From the NCBI GenBank assembly GCA_044224215.1, contig JBGAKX010000090.1, positions 1 to 18,743 of the forward strand: 18,743 nt of DNA. The letters are read 5' to 3'. The notes under the pieces were generated by a model, which saw only the letters and a program-made list of their open reading frames with translations, ran no database searches and was not told the origin of the DNA. Each line of letters begins with the position of its first letter. The first letter of the stretch is position 1. The DNA is from DAOMFM01 sp035429825. Lineage in GTDB: Bacteria > Acidobacteriota > Blastocatellia > UBA7656 > JADIYM01. The translations under genes and the position numbers were made by a program. Shown here piece by piece: positions 7,335-14,665 of this stretch.

Positions 7335-7657
7335 ACGAGTGGGAATTCAACGCACTCGAAGAGGGCGTGCAGCTCGACCGATTGTCGACGCCCCACGGCG
7401 ACGTGACGGTCGGGGGGCGCGTGATTCTGAGACCGCGCGCCGGCGGCGACATCTTCGACATGGCGCTCGCCGGCAAGACCGCCGTGATCGAATCGATCGA
7501 GCAGGACTACGAGAGCCGTGTTCACATTGCGGTCGTCATCGAAGACGACCCAGGGAGGGATCTCGGCGAGCTCCGCCAGCCTGGCCACCGGTTCTTCTTT
7601 TCACCGGACGAGGTGGAGCCTCTCGAGGCCGATGCAGCCGATGGGAGTTCCGTATGA
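7331..7657 (+). CDS. Small hydrogenase-cluster protein, function unknown
   Basis: A 108-residue acidic protein with no recognisable motif. Alternating hydrophobic and polar runs (GDVTVGGRVILRPRAGGDIFDMALAG, split by turns, and RVHIAVVIEDD) suggest a small beta-barrel-like fold. It ends with the pattern GHRFFFSPDEVEPL. It has no Cys, signal or membrane segment. ATGA overlaps join it to the preceding 350-residue gene and to the following maturation protease, so it belongs to the same translationally coupled block. I cannot name a family. Confidence 0.8.
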   Translation: MNEWEFNALEEGVQLDRLSTPHGDVTVGGRVILRPRAGGDIFDMALAGKTAVIESIEQDYESRVHIAVVIEDDPGRDLGELRQPGHRFFFSPDEVEPLEADAADGSSV

Positions 7658-8166
7658 CGCCGCAGCGGATCCTCATTGCCTGCATCGGCAACATCTTTCT
7701 CGGCGACGACGCGTTCGGCGTCGAGGTGGCGAGACTGCTTGCCGCGCGGCGGATGCCGGAGGGCGTCACGGTCGTCGACTACGGAATCCGCGGGCTCGAT
7801 CTCGCGTACGCGATTCTCGACGGCTATGACGTCACGATTTTTGTCGATGCGACGCCGCGAGGCGGCGAGCCGGGCACGCTCTACCTGATCGAACCGGACC
7901 TCGACGCGTTGAACGACGAAGACGCCGCGGCGCCCGAGGCGCACAGCATGAGCCCGGTCAACGTGCTCCGGCTCGTCCGGACGATGGGCGGAACGTTCGG
8001 ACGAATCATGCTCGTCGGGTGCGAGCCCGAGCCGCTCGATCCGGAGGGAGAGGGGAAGATGGGCCTGAGCGAGCCCGTGCGGGCCGCGCTCGGCGAGGCG
8101 GTGTCGATGATCGAAGACCTCGTGGCAAAGCTCGGCAACGAGACCGCCGCGAACGTGGGCGTTTGA
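7654..8166 (+). CDS. Hydrogenase maturation endopeptidase (HybD/HycI-like)
   Basis: A 170-residue nickel-dependent-type protease that trims the C-terminal tail of the large subunit after nickel insertion. The N-terminal motif GNIFLGDDAFGVEVA supplies D19, at the position of Glu16 in HybD. FVDATPRGGEPG gives D65 (Asp62 equivalent) and EAHSMSP gives H97 (His93 equivalent), so the three metal-contacting positions are all present. Length is normal for the family. The expected substrate is HhyL, cut after H577. The start overlaps the previous stop as ATGA. The last residues after about 155 are poorly conserved. Confidence 0.93.
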   Translation: MTPQRILIACIGNIFLGDDAFGVEVARLLAARRMPEGVTVVDYGIRGLDLAYAILDGYDVTIFVDATPRGGEPGTLYLIEPDLDALNDEDAAAPEAHSMSPVNVLRLVRTMGGTFGRIMLVGCEPEPLDPEGEGKMGLSEPVRAALGEAVSMIEDLVAKLGNETAANVGV

Positions 8167-8180
8167 CGGATTTACAAAAC

Positions 8181-8190
8181 GGAAGGAGAG
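8181..8190 (+). promoter_or_regulatory. Strong ribosome site of the 77-residue membrane protein
   Basis: GGAAGGAGAG lies five bases before ATG 8196. It is one of the strongest in the operon and contrasts with the coupled ATGA starts before it. It suggests high, independent translation of this tiny protein and fixes its start. Confidence 0.75.
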
Positions 8191-8195
8191 CAACC

Positions 8196-8429
8196 ATGTC
8201 CGACAACGGCAACAATGCATCGAACGGGGACCGCGACGTCCTCTACCTGGTCGGCGGCGCCGCGCTGCTGGTTCTCGGCGTCGGCCTGATCGCGGCCCAC
8301 CCTGCGGTCCGCAGGACGGTCAGCGCAGGCCTGGCAGGCGTCCTCCCGGATCTGCAGGGGAAGCTTCTTCCCGATTTGACTGCGATCGGACCCGATCTGC
8401 AGCGGTATCTCAGACTGAGGGCGATGTAA
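8196..8429 (+). CDS. Small single-helix membrane protein, DUF6893-like
   Basis: A 77-residue protein. A polar Asn/Asp-rich start is followed by one hydrophobic helix (about residues 15-34, VLYLVGGAALLVLGVGLIAA). A short amphipathic region comes next, with two related stretches (LPDLQGK, LPDLTAIGPDLQ), and the end is basic (RYLRLRAM). The RYLR-type tail and small size recall the DUF6893 family of group 1h operons; the family name is from memory. The first residues carry no charge bias strong enough to make this a cleaved signal, so it is likely membrane-inserted. It may tether the otherwise soluble hydrogenase or an electron carrier to the membrane, but this is inferred only. Confidence 0.8.
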   Translation: MSDNGNNASNGDRDVLYLVGGAALLVLGVGLIAAHPAVRRTVSAGLAGVLPDLQGKLLPDLTAIGPDLQRYLRLRAM

Positions 8430-8448
8430 CGGCCACCGGGCGCACACC

Positions 8449-9063
8449 ATGAGCGAAAACGACACCGCGACTGCTCGCGCCGGCGAGGGCGAGCCCGGCA
8501 TGGTCAGATACGTGCTCGACAAGGGTCGGAGCACCTTCACCGTGCACGCGACCGCAGGCGGCCTGCTCGCAGGTCTCGGGCACAACCCGACGATCGCGAT
8601 CCGCGACTTCACCGCCGAAACCTCGTTCGAGCCCGACACGTTCGCCAACGCGTCTGCCCGCGTTGTCGTCAAGGCGAGGTCGCTCGAAGTGATCGACGAC
8701 ATGAAGGAGAAGGACCGGCGCGAGATCACGCACACGATGTTCGACGAGGTGCTCGAGGTCGCCGCGTACCCCGAGATCGTCTTCGAGAGCACGAACATCA
8801 TGGTGTCGCACGCCGGCGAGGCGCGCTACAAGGCGCGCATCATCGGAGACCTCACGTTGCACGGCGTGAAGCGCACCGGGCTGTGGATACCGGCGCAGGT
8901 ACACCTTGCAGGTGACGACCTGCACGCGCGGGGCGAGTTCACGCTCAAGCAGACCGACTACAAGATAAAGCTCGTCTCGGTCGCGGGCGGAGTGCTGAAG
9001 CTCAAGGATGAGCTAAAGTTCGCATTCGATCTGGTTGGAACAAGGGCGCCGGCCGGCGGATGA
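8449..9063 (+). CDS. YceI-like lipocalin-fold protein without signal peptide
   Basis: A 204-residue protein matching the YceI-like domain: STFTVHATAGGLLAGLGHNP, then DFTAETSFEPD, a central helical piece with EKDRREITHTMFDE, YPEIVFEST, and GDLTLHGVKRTG. YceI proteins form a lipocalin-like barrel that binds isoprenoid chains (polyisoprenoid in the Thermus structure) and are usually exported. Here the N-terminus is polar (MSENDTATARAGEGEPG) and has no signal peptide, so the protein should be cytoplasmic, like the hydrogenase. Its place between the small membrane protein and hypA suggests a hydrogenase-linked job, perhaps handling quinone-like lipids; this is inference. Confidence 0.88.
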   Translation: MSENDTATARAGEGEPGMVRYVLDKGRSTFTVHATAGGLLAGLGHNPTIAIRDFTAETSFEPDTFANASARVVVKARSLEVIDDMKEKDRREITHTMFDEVLEVAAYPEIVFESTNIMVSHAGEARYKARIIGDLTLHGVKRTGLWIPAQVHLAGDDLHARGEFTLKQTDYKIKLVSVAGGVLKLKDELKFAFDLVGTRAPAGG

Positions 9064-9094
9064 CGGCAGGGCGCAGGGAGCCTCGGGGAGGAGC

Positions 9095-9439
9095 ATGCAC
9101 GAGCTGTCCATCGCAGTCAGCATGGTCGAGATGGCAACGGAGGAGGCTGCGCGCCAGGGAGGCGCGCAGGTTCTGGCTGTGCATCTCAGGCTCGGGCCGC
9201 TGTCGGGGGTTGTAAGCGACGCGCTGCTCTTTTCGTGGGACATCGCGTGCGAGGACACGCCGATTTCCGGTGCGCGGCTTGTGATCGACGAAGCAGAGGT
9301 GGTCGTCTACTGTTCGTTCTGCGATGCGAACCGCCCGCTTGGTCGCGGGCGCCATCTGTGCTGTCCCGTGTGCGACCAACCCACGCCGAACGTGATTGCA
9401 GGCGACGAGCTCGAAGTCGTCGCGTTGGAGATCCAGTGA
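9095..9439 (+). CDS. hypA: Hydrogenase nickel-insertion protein HypA
   Basis: A 114-residue nickel metallochaperone. It begins MHEL, whose His2 and N-terminus form the nickel site of the family. Two CxxC pairs (YCSFC and CCPVC) form the structural zinc site in the C-terminal half. With HypB it delivers nickel to the large subunit. A GGGGAGG (9085-9091) just ahead of ATG 9095 and the conserved MHEL start choose this codon; the open frame upstream is shadow of the YceI-like gene. The last base overlaps the first base of hypB. Confidence 0.96.
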   Translation: MHELSIAVSMVEMATEEAARQGGAQVLAVHLRLGPLSGVVSDALLFSWDIACEDTPISGARLVIDEAEVVVYCSFCDANRPLGRGRHLCCPVCDQPTPNVIAGDELEVVALEIQ

Positions 9440-10119
9440 TGAGCTCACCGCCACGACTCGTCCAGGTCCGCGAAAAGGTCCTCAAGCAGAACGACGTGCT
9501 TGCGCGCGCGCTGCGCCAGCGGTTCCGCGACGCGGGCGTGACGGTCGTCAGCCTCGTGTCGAGTCCCGGTGCGGGCAAGACGATGCTGCTCGAGAAGACG
9601 CTGACGGAGCTCGGACGCGACCTCCGAGTCGGCGCGATCGTCGGCGACCTCGCGACTGACAACGACGCCGCACGGCTTGCGCGGTCACAGGCGCGCGTGC
9701 AGCAGATCACGACCGGCACCGTCTGCCACCTCGACGCCGAGATGGTCGAGCGCACGCTCGACGACTGGAACCTCGACGAGCTCGATTTTCTGTTCGTCGA
9801 GAACGTCGGCAACCTGGTGTGTCCGTCGAGCTACGATCTCGGCGAAGACGTCCGCCTCGTCCTGATGTCGGTGACGGAGGGCGAGGACAAGCCGTTGAAG
9901 TACCCGACGATCTTCAATACGGCCGATGTCGCGGTGATCACAAAGATCGACCTCGCCGTTGCGGTCGAGTTCGACCGCGCGACGGCGTACCGCAGCATCG
10001 ACGCGGTTCGTCCGGGGATGCAGGTGTTCGAGGTGTCTGCAAAGACCGGGGTCGGGATGGAGGCGTGGCTCGGGTTTCTGAGGGCACGGTGCCGCGCGCT
10101 CGAGGCCGCGCACGAATGA
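9439..10119 (+). CDS. hypB: Hydrogenase nickel GTPase HypB
   Basis: A 226-residue GTPase of the SIMIBI class that drives nickel transfer with HypA. The P-loop SSPGAGKT (residues about 41-48) is present, as are a GTVCHLDAEM segment carrying the conserved Cys-His of the GTPase-domain metal site, ENVGNLVCPSSYDLGE and the guanine-specificity motif TKID. There is neither an N-terminal CxxCGC high-affinity nickel motif nor a His-rich stretch, so this protein is unlikely to store nickel. ATG 9439 shares its A with the hypA stop; the next gene overlaps as ATGA. Confidence 0.96.
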   Translation: MSSPPRLVQVREKVLKQNDVLARALRQRFRDAGVTVVSLVSSPGAGKTMLLEKTLTELGRDLRVGAIVGDLATDNDAARLARSQARVQQITTGTVCHLDAEMVERTLDDWNLDELDFLFVENVGNLVCPSSYDLGEDVRLVLMSVTEGEDKPLKYPTIFNTADVAVITKIDLAVAVEFDRATAYRSIDAVRPGMQVFEVSAKTGVGMEAWLGFLRARCRALEAAHE

Positions 10120-12410
10120 TGACGCGATCACAGATCACGGTTCGGGGGATCGTCCAGGGCGTCGGGTTCCGGCCGTTTGTCTACTCGCTCGCCAAGCGCT
10201 GCGACCTGCGCGGGCAGGTGCTCAACAACACGACGGGCGTGCTGATCGACGTCGAGGGCGAGGCGCCGGCGATCGACGAGTTCGTGGACGAGATCGCGTC
10301 GAATCCGCCGCCGCTCGCGATGATCGAGTCGATCGAGCGGCACGACCCGGCGGACCCGGCTAACTTTGAAGGCTTCCGTATCGTCGAGAGCGACGCCGGC
10401 GGCCGCAAGTTCGTGCCGATCTCGGCCGACGTCGCCACGTGCGCCGACTGTCTGCGGGAGATGTTCGACGCGGCGGACCGGCGCTATCGCTACGCGTTCA
10501 TCAACTGCACGAACTGCGGGCCGCGGTTCACGATCATCGAGGACGTGCCCTACGACCGCGAGAAGACGACCATGCGTCCGTTCGCGATGTGCGACGCGTG
10601 CGAGGCCGAGTACCGCGACCCTCTTGATCGTCGATTTCATGCCGAGCCGACCGCGTGCCCGGTGTGCGGCCCGCGCGTTGCGCTCGTTGATGCGGGCGGC
10701 CGTGCAATCGCGCCCGGCGCGGCGACGGACCCGATCGACCAGGCGCGGGTGCTGCTCCGCGACGGCCACATCCTCGCGATCAAGGGGATCGGCGGGTTCC
10801 ACCTCGCGTGCGACGCGCTCGACGCGGATGCGGTCGAGCGGCTGCGACGTCGCAAGTACCGCGAAGACAAGCCGTTTGCGCTGATGGCGGCAAGCGTCGA
10901 GACGGTCCGCGAGTTCTGCGTCGTCTCGGCCGACGAGGAAGCGCTGCTCACTTCGCCGCAGCGGCCCATCGTGCTGCTCGAGCGCCGGCCCGGCGTCGCG
11001 GTGCCGGACGCGATCGCACCCGGCGTCCGGACCATCGGATTCATGCTGCCGTACACGCCGCTGCATCACCTGCTGTTCGACGGGCTCGATCGGCCGCTCG
11101 TGATGACGAGTGGCAACGTGTCCGACGAACCGATCTGTTACGAGGACGACGACGCGCTCGAGCGGCTCGCGGCGATCGCGGATGCATTCCTCCTCAACGA
11201 CCGTCGGATCCATATGCGCACGGACGACTCGGTCGCGCGCGTCGTCGACGGCCGTCCGATGGTGCTCCGGCGCTCGCGCGGATATGCGCCCGCGCCGATC
11301 CGGACGACGTTCTCGTGCGCGCACGACGTGCTCGGGTGCGGCGCCGAGCTCAAGAACACGTTCTGCATCGCGCACGAGCGCCTCGCGTTCGTGAGCCACC
11401 ACATCGGCGACCTCGAGAACTTCGAGACGCTCACGTCCTACGAGCGCGGGATCGCGCATTTCAAGCAGCTCTTCAATCTCGAGCCCGAGATCGTCGCGTA
11501 CGACCTGCACCCCGAGTACCTGTCGACAAAGTTCGCGCTCGCCCTCGACGACAGCCTTGTGAAGATTGGCGTGCAGCACCATCACGCGCACATCGCGAGC
11601 TGCATGGCGGACAACGACGCCGATGGCGACGTGATCGGCGTCGCGATGGACGGCCTCGGGTTTGGCACGGACGGGAAGCTCTGGGGCGGCGAGTTTCTCG
11701 TCGCGAGCTTTGCGGAGTGCGAGCGCGTCGCGCATCTCGACTACATCCCGATGCCGGGCGGCGCAAAGGCGATTCGCGAGCCATGGCGCATGGCGGCGAT
11801 GTACCTGTGCCGTGCGTTTGGCGACCGGTTCCTCGACGCGCAGATTCCGTTCGTGCGCGCGCTCGACCGCGGCTCGTGGACGACGCTCAGGCGAATGGCC
11901 GACACGGGGATGAACTGTCCCGAGACGTCGAGCATGGGCCGGCTGTTCGACGCCGTGTCGAGCGTTCTCGGGCTGCGCAGTGCGGTGCGTTACGAGGGAC
12001 AGGCGGCGATCGAGCTCGAGACGATTGCCGACCGGTCGGTCGACGACGCCTACGACTTTTCGTTTTCGGACGGCGGGCGTCGCATCGGCGCCGAGGTCGT
12101 GTTCCAGCGCATCGTCGACGATCTCGTCGACAATGTCCCCGCACCCGTCATTTCGGCCCGTTTTCACAACGGCGTCGCACGCCTTATCGTGACGGTCGCG
12201 GAAGGCATCCGTGACGACCGCGGGCTCGATCGGGTGGCGCTCTCGGGCGGCGTGTTCCAGAATGTGCTGCTGCTGGGCAGGGCGTCTGCGCTGCTGCGGG
12301 CTGCCGGCTTTGACGTACTGACGCATCACCGCGTGCCGCCGAACGACGGCGGCATCTCGCTCGGCCAGGTCGCCGTCGCGAACGCGATCATCGGTTCCGG
12401 GAGGACCTGA
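10116..12410 (+). CDS. hypF: Carbamoyltransferase HypF
   Basis: A 764-residue enzyme that turns carbamoyl phosphate and ATP into a carbamoyl group on HypE, the source of the cyanide ligands. Domain order is complete: an acylphosphatase-like domain (about 5-95, GIVQGVGFRPFV); two zinc fingers with four CxxC pairs (C109/C112, C131/C134, C159/C162, C181/C184); a YrdC-like domain (about 200-390, AIKGIGGFHLACD); and a Kae1-like domain with the metal motif HHHAH at 488-492 and ALSGGVFQN near the end. Length is normal. The start is ATG 10116 (ATGA overlap with hypB) or the adjacent ATG 10119; the long upstream frame is shadow. Confidence 0.97.
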   Translation: MMTRSQITVRGIVQGVGFRPFVYSLAKRCDLRGQVLNNTTGVLIDVEGEAPAIDEFVDEIASNPPPLAMIESIERHDPADPANFEGFRIVESDAGGRKFVPISADVATCADCLREMFDAADRRYRYAFINCTNCGPRFTIIEDVPYDREKTTMRPFAMCDACEAEYRDPLDRRFHAEPTACPVCGPRVALVDAGGRAIAPGAATDPIDQARVLLRDGHILAIKGIGGFHLACDALDADAVERLRRRKYREDKPFALMAASVETVREFCVVSADEEALLTSPQRPIVLLERRPGVAVPDAIAPGVRTIGFMLPYTPLHHLLFDGLDRPLVMTSGNVSDEPICYEDDDALERLAAIADAFLLNDRRIHMRTDDSVARVVDGRPMVLRRSRGYAPAPIRTTFSCAHDVLGCGAELKNTFCIAHERLAFVSHHIGDLENFETLTSYERGIAHFKQLFNLEPEIVAYDLHPEYLSTKFALALDDSLVKIGVQHHHAHIASCMADNDADGDVIGVAMDGLGFGTDGKLWGGEFLVASFAECERVAHLDYIPMPGGAKAIREPWRMAAMYLCRAFGDRFLDAQIPFVRALDRGSWTTLRRMADTGMNCPETSSMGRLFDAVSSVLGLRSAVRYEGQAAIELETIADRSVDDAYDFSFSDGGRRIGAEVVFQRIVDDLVDNVPAPVISARFHNGVARLIVTVAEGIRDDRGLDRVALSGGVFQNVLLLGRASALLRAAGFDVLTHHRVPPNDGGISLGQVAVANAIIGSGRT

Positions 12411-12415
12411 CATCC

Positions 12416-12682
12416 ATGTGTCTCGCAATTCCAGGCAGGATCGTCGAGTTCGTCGACGAAGAGAACGCCATCGCCAAGGTCGAGATCGGCGGCGTCCGGC
12501 GCAACGTGAACCTCGGGTTGCTCGACCGCAGCACCGTCGAGCTTGGCGACTACGTGCTCGTGCACGTCGGGTTTGCGATGAGCCGGATCGACGAGGCGCG
12601 CGCCACCGAGACGCTGGCGCTGCTCAAGGAGATGGGCGCGTTCGAGACCGAGGTCGACCAGTTCAAGACGTCGCTGGATTGA
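12416..12682 (+). CDS. hypC: Hydrogenase maturation chaperone HypC
   Basis: An 88-residue chaperone of the HypC/HupF/HoxL family. It begins MCLAIPG, whose Cys2 contacts the Fe(CN)2CO moiety and HypD after Met removal. The OB-like core (GGVRRNVNLGLL, GDYVLVHVGFAMSRID) is typical. GGGAGG (12399-12404) precedes ATG 12416. It works with HypD, encoded 0.8 kb downstream beyond a hairpin repeat and the SIS gene. Another HypC-like chaperone specific to HhyL was not seen. Confidence 0.96.
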   Translation: MCLAIPGRIVEFVDEENAIAKVEIGGVRRNVNLGLLDRSTVELGDYVLVHVGFAMSRIDEARATETLALLKEMGAFETEVDQFKTSLD

Positions 12683-12700
12683 GGGGTTGAGAGTTTGGGT

Positions 12701-12784
12701 TTCACGCAAAGACGCAAAGAGGACGCAAAGACGCGAAGACGCGCAAGAACTTTATGCCTTTGCGCCTTCGCGCCTTTGCGTGAA
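12701..12784. repeat. 84-bp hairpin repeat, family A copy 2
   Basis: Eleven-base perfect arms, TTCACGCAAAG (12701-12711) and CTTTGCGTGAA (12774-12784), enclose tandem-like CGCAAAGA/CGCGAAGA units on the left and their complements on the right. It is the same element as at 1302-1382 with a different interior. It fills most of the gap between hypC and the SIS gene (12683-12807), where I see no gene and no clear promoter. It may attenuate transcription or act as a stabilising hairpin inside the maturation operon. Confidence 0.87.
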
Positions 12785-12807
12785 CTACGGCCGGACAAGG
12801 TCACACC

Positions 12808-13518
12808 ATGACACGCTCCTCCGATGACTTCTCCCGCGGGTTCTACCCCTTCCTGCACGACGACGAACGTCCGGAAGGCGACGTCATGCAGGAGCTGCGG
12901 TTCTCGCTGCTCGAGAAGGCCCGCGAGAGCGTCGAGGTCAAGAGCGCCTTCTTTGCCGCCAACGCCGACGAGATCCTCGCGGCGTCGCTCACGCTCGCGC
13001 GCGCGTTCCACCACGGCAACAAGCTGCTCGTCTGCGGCAACGGCGGTTCGGCGACCGACGCGCAGCACGTCGCCGTCGAGTTCATGCACCCGATCACGGT
13101 CGGGCGCGCCGCGTTGCCGGCGATCTGTCTCGCAAACGACCTCGCAATGGTCACGGCCGTAGCGAACGACATCGGCATCGCGCACGTCTTCTCACGCCAG
13201 GTCATCGCGCTGGGCCGCGCAGGCGACGTGCTGCTGTGCATCTCGACAAGCGGGAACTCCGACAACCTCGTGCACGCGTTCGACACCGCGCGCCGGATGG
13301 AGATTTCGACGATCGGTTTTGCGGGCGGCGACGGGGGCCGGATGGCCGAGATGAAGCGCGAAGGAACGCTTGAGCACTGCCTGACGGTGCCGACGTCGAG
13401 CGTCCACCGTGTCCAGGAATCGCACGTCGCGCTCTACCACGTGATGTGGGACATGGTGCACACGCTGCTGCAGCACGGATCGCTCGTGGACGGCACGTCA
13501 GAAGGAGGCGCGGCATGA
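12808..13518 (+). CDS. gmhA: SIS-domain isomerase, GmhA-like (sedoheptulose-7-P isomerase)
   Basis: A 236-residue SIS-domain protein. The sugar-phosphate loop CGNGGSATDAQH (about 76-87) and the second loop STSGNSDNL are present. H87, E91, Q203 and H211 match the spacing of the zinc ligands of GmhA (H61, E65, Q172, H180 in E. coli). Classical GmhA makes D-glycero-D-manno-heptose 7-phosphate for lipopolysaccharide. Here the gene sits between hypC and hypD and overlaps hypD as ATGA, with no other heptose gene in view. It also has a roughly 45-residue N-terminal extension. It may have a hydrogenase-linked role; the catalytic residues look intact, so the true substrate is open. Confidence 0.88.
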   Translation: MTRSSDDFSRGFYPFLHDDERPEGDVMQELRFSLLEKARESVEVKSAFFAANADEILAASLTLARAFHHGNKLLVCGNGGSATDAQHVAVEFMHPITVGRAALPAICLANDLAMVTAVANDIGIAHVFSRQVIALGRAGDVLLCISTSGNSDNLVHAFDTARRMEISTIGFAGGDGGRMAEMKREGTLEHCLTVPTSSVHRVQESHVALYHVMWDMVHTLLQHGSLVDGTSEGGAA

Positions 13519-14642
13519 AATTCATCGACGAGTACCGGCAGAGCGACGTGGCGAAACGGCTCGCCGACGAGATCGCGGGTCTGACCGATCGGCACCTGAA
13601 GCTGATGGAGGTCTGCGGCGGCCACACGCACACGATCTTCAGGTACGGCATCGAGGACCTGTTGCCGCCCAACATCGAAATGATCCACGGCCCGGGCTGC
13701 CCGGTGTGCGTGATCCCGCTCGGGCGGGTGGACGACGCGATCTCGCTCGCGCTCGAGCCCGGCGTCATCTTTGCGACGTTTGGCGACATGATCCGCGTGC
13801 CGGGGTCAAAGACAAACCTCTTTGACGCAAAGGCCGCCGGCGCCGACGTCCGGATGGTCTACTCGCCGCTCGACGCGCTCAAGATCGCCAAGGCAAACCC
13901 GGATCGCCGCGTCGTGTTCCTCGCGCTTGGCTTTGAAACAACCGCGCCGTCGTCCGCGCTGACCATCCTTCAGGCCGAGAAGGACCGCGTCGAGAACTTC
14001 AGCGTCTTCTGCAACCACATCATGATCGTCCCGACGCTGAAGGCGATCCTCGACTCTCCGGATCTCCACCTCGACGGGTTCGTCGGACCGGGCCACGTCA
14101 GCACGGTCATCGGCACGCGGCCGTACGACTTTGTCGCTCGCGACTATGGCAAACCGCTCGTCGTCGCCGGGTTCGAGCCGCTCGACATCCTCCAATCTGT
14201 CTACATGACCGTCCGGCAGATCGTCGAAGGTCGTGTGGAGATCGAGAACCAGTACACGCGAGCGGTGTGGCGCGACGGCAACCGGTTGGCGATGGAGGCG
14301 ATCGCGGAGGTGTTCGAGCCGCGCGAGTACTTTGAATGGCGTGGCCTCGGCTCGATTCCGCACAGCGGCCTGCGGCTTCGGTCAAAGTACGGCGCGTTCG
14401 ACGCCGAGCGGCATTTCAGCGTGCCGGGCGTCCGGATCGCGGACCCCAAGGCATGCCAGTGCGGCGAGATTCTCAAGGGCGTCAAGAAGCCGTGGGAGTG
14501 CAAGATCTTCGGAACCACGTGCACGCCCGAGACGCCGATCGGCTCGTGCATGGTGTCGTCGGAAGGCGCGTGCGCCGCCTATTACAACTTCGGGCGGCTG
14601 TCGAAGGTCGCCGAGCGGTCCGCCATCGCGGGGCCTCGGTAG
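13515..14642 (+). CDS. hypD: Hydrogenase maturation scaffold HypD
   Basis: A 375-residue Fe-S protein on which Fe(CN)2CO is assembled with HypC. The conserved Cys of MEVCGGHTH (C34) and of GPGCPVC (C62, C65) match the E. coli sites C41, C69 and C72. The C-terminal [4Fe-4S] ligands lie in ACQCGE, WECKIFGTTC and the following Cys-containing segment GSCM/GACAAYY. Length is normal. The start ATG 13515 overlaps the SIS gene stop as ATGA, behind GAAGGAGG (13501-13508). Confidence 0.97.
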   Translation: MKFIDEYRQSDVAKRLADEIAGLTDRHLKLMEVCGGHTHTIFRYGIEDLLPPNIEMIHGPGCPVCVIPLGRVDDAISLALEPGVIFATFGDMIRVPGSKTNLFDAKAAGADVRMVYSPLDALKIAKANPDRRVVFLALGFETTAPSSALTILQAEKDRVENFSVFCNHIMIVPTLKAILDSPDLHLDGFVGPGHVSTVIGTRPYDFVARDYGKPLVVAGFEPLDILQSVYMTVRQIVEGRVEIENQYTRAVWRDGNRLAMEAIAEVFEPREYFEWRGLGSIPHSGLRLRSKYGAFDAERHFSVPGVRIADPKACQCGEILKGVKKPWECKIFGTTCTPETPIGSCMVSSEGACAAYYNFGRLSKVAERSAIAGPR

Positions 14643-14665
14643 CGCCGCGAACCCGGGAGGCAGCC

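Noticed and set aside
10128..12428. 766-codon open frame on the minus strand opposite hypF
   Set aside because: It is a high-GC shadow: its composition is Arg/Val/Asp-rich with no domain, while hypF on the + strand is complete with all motifs.
12701..12784. CRISPR-like spaced repeats (several CGCAAAGA units)
   Set aside because: The units are 8-10 bases, directly adjacent and part of one hairpin; there are no spacers of constant length and no cas genes.
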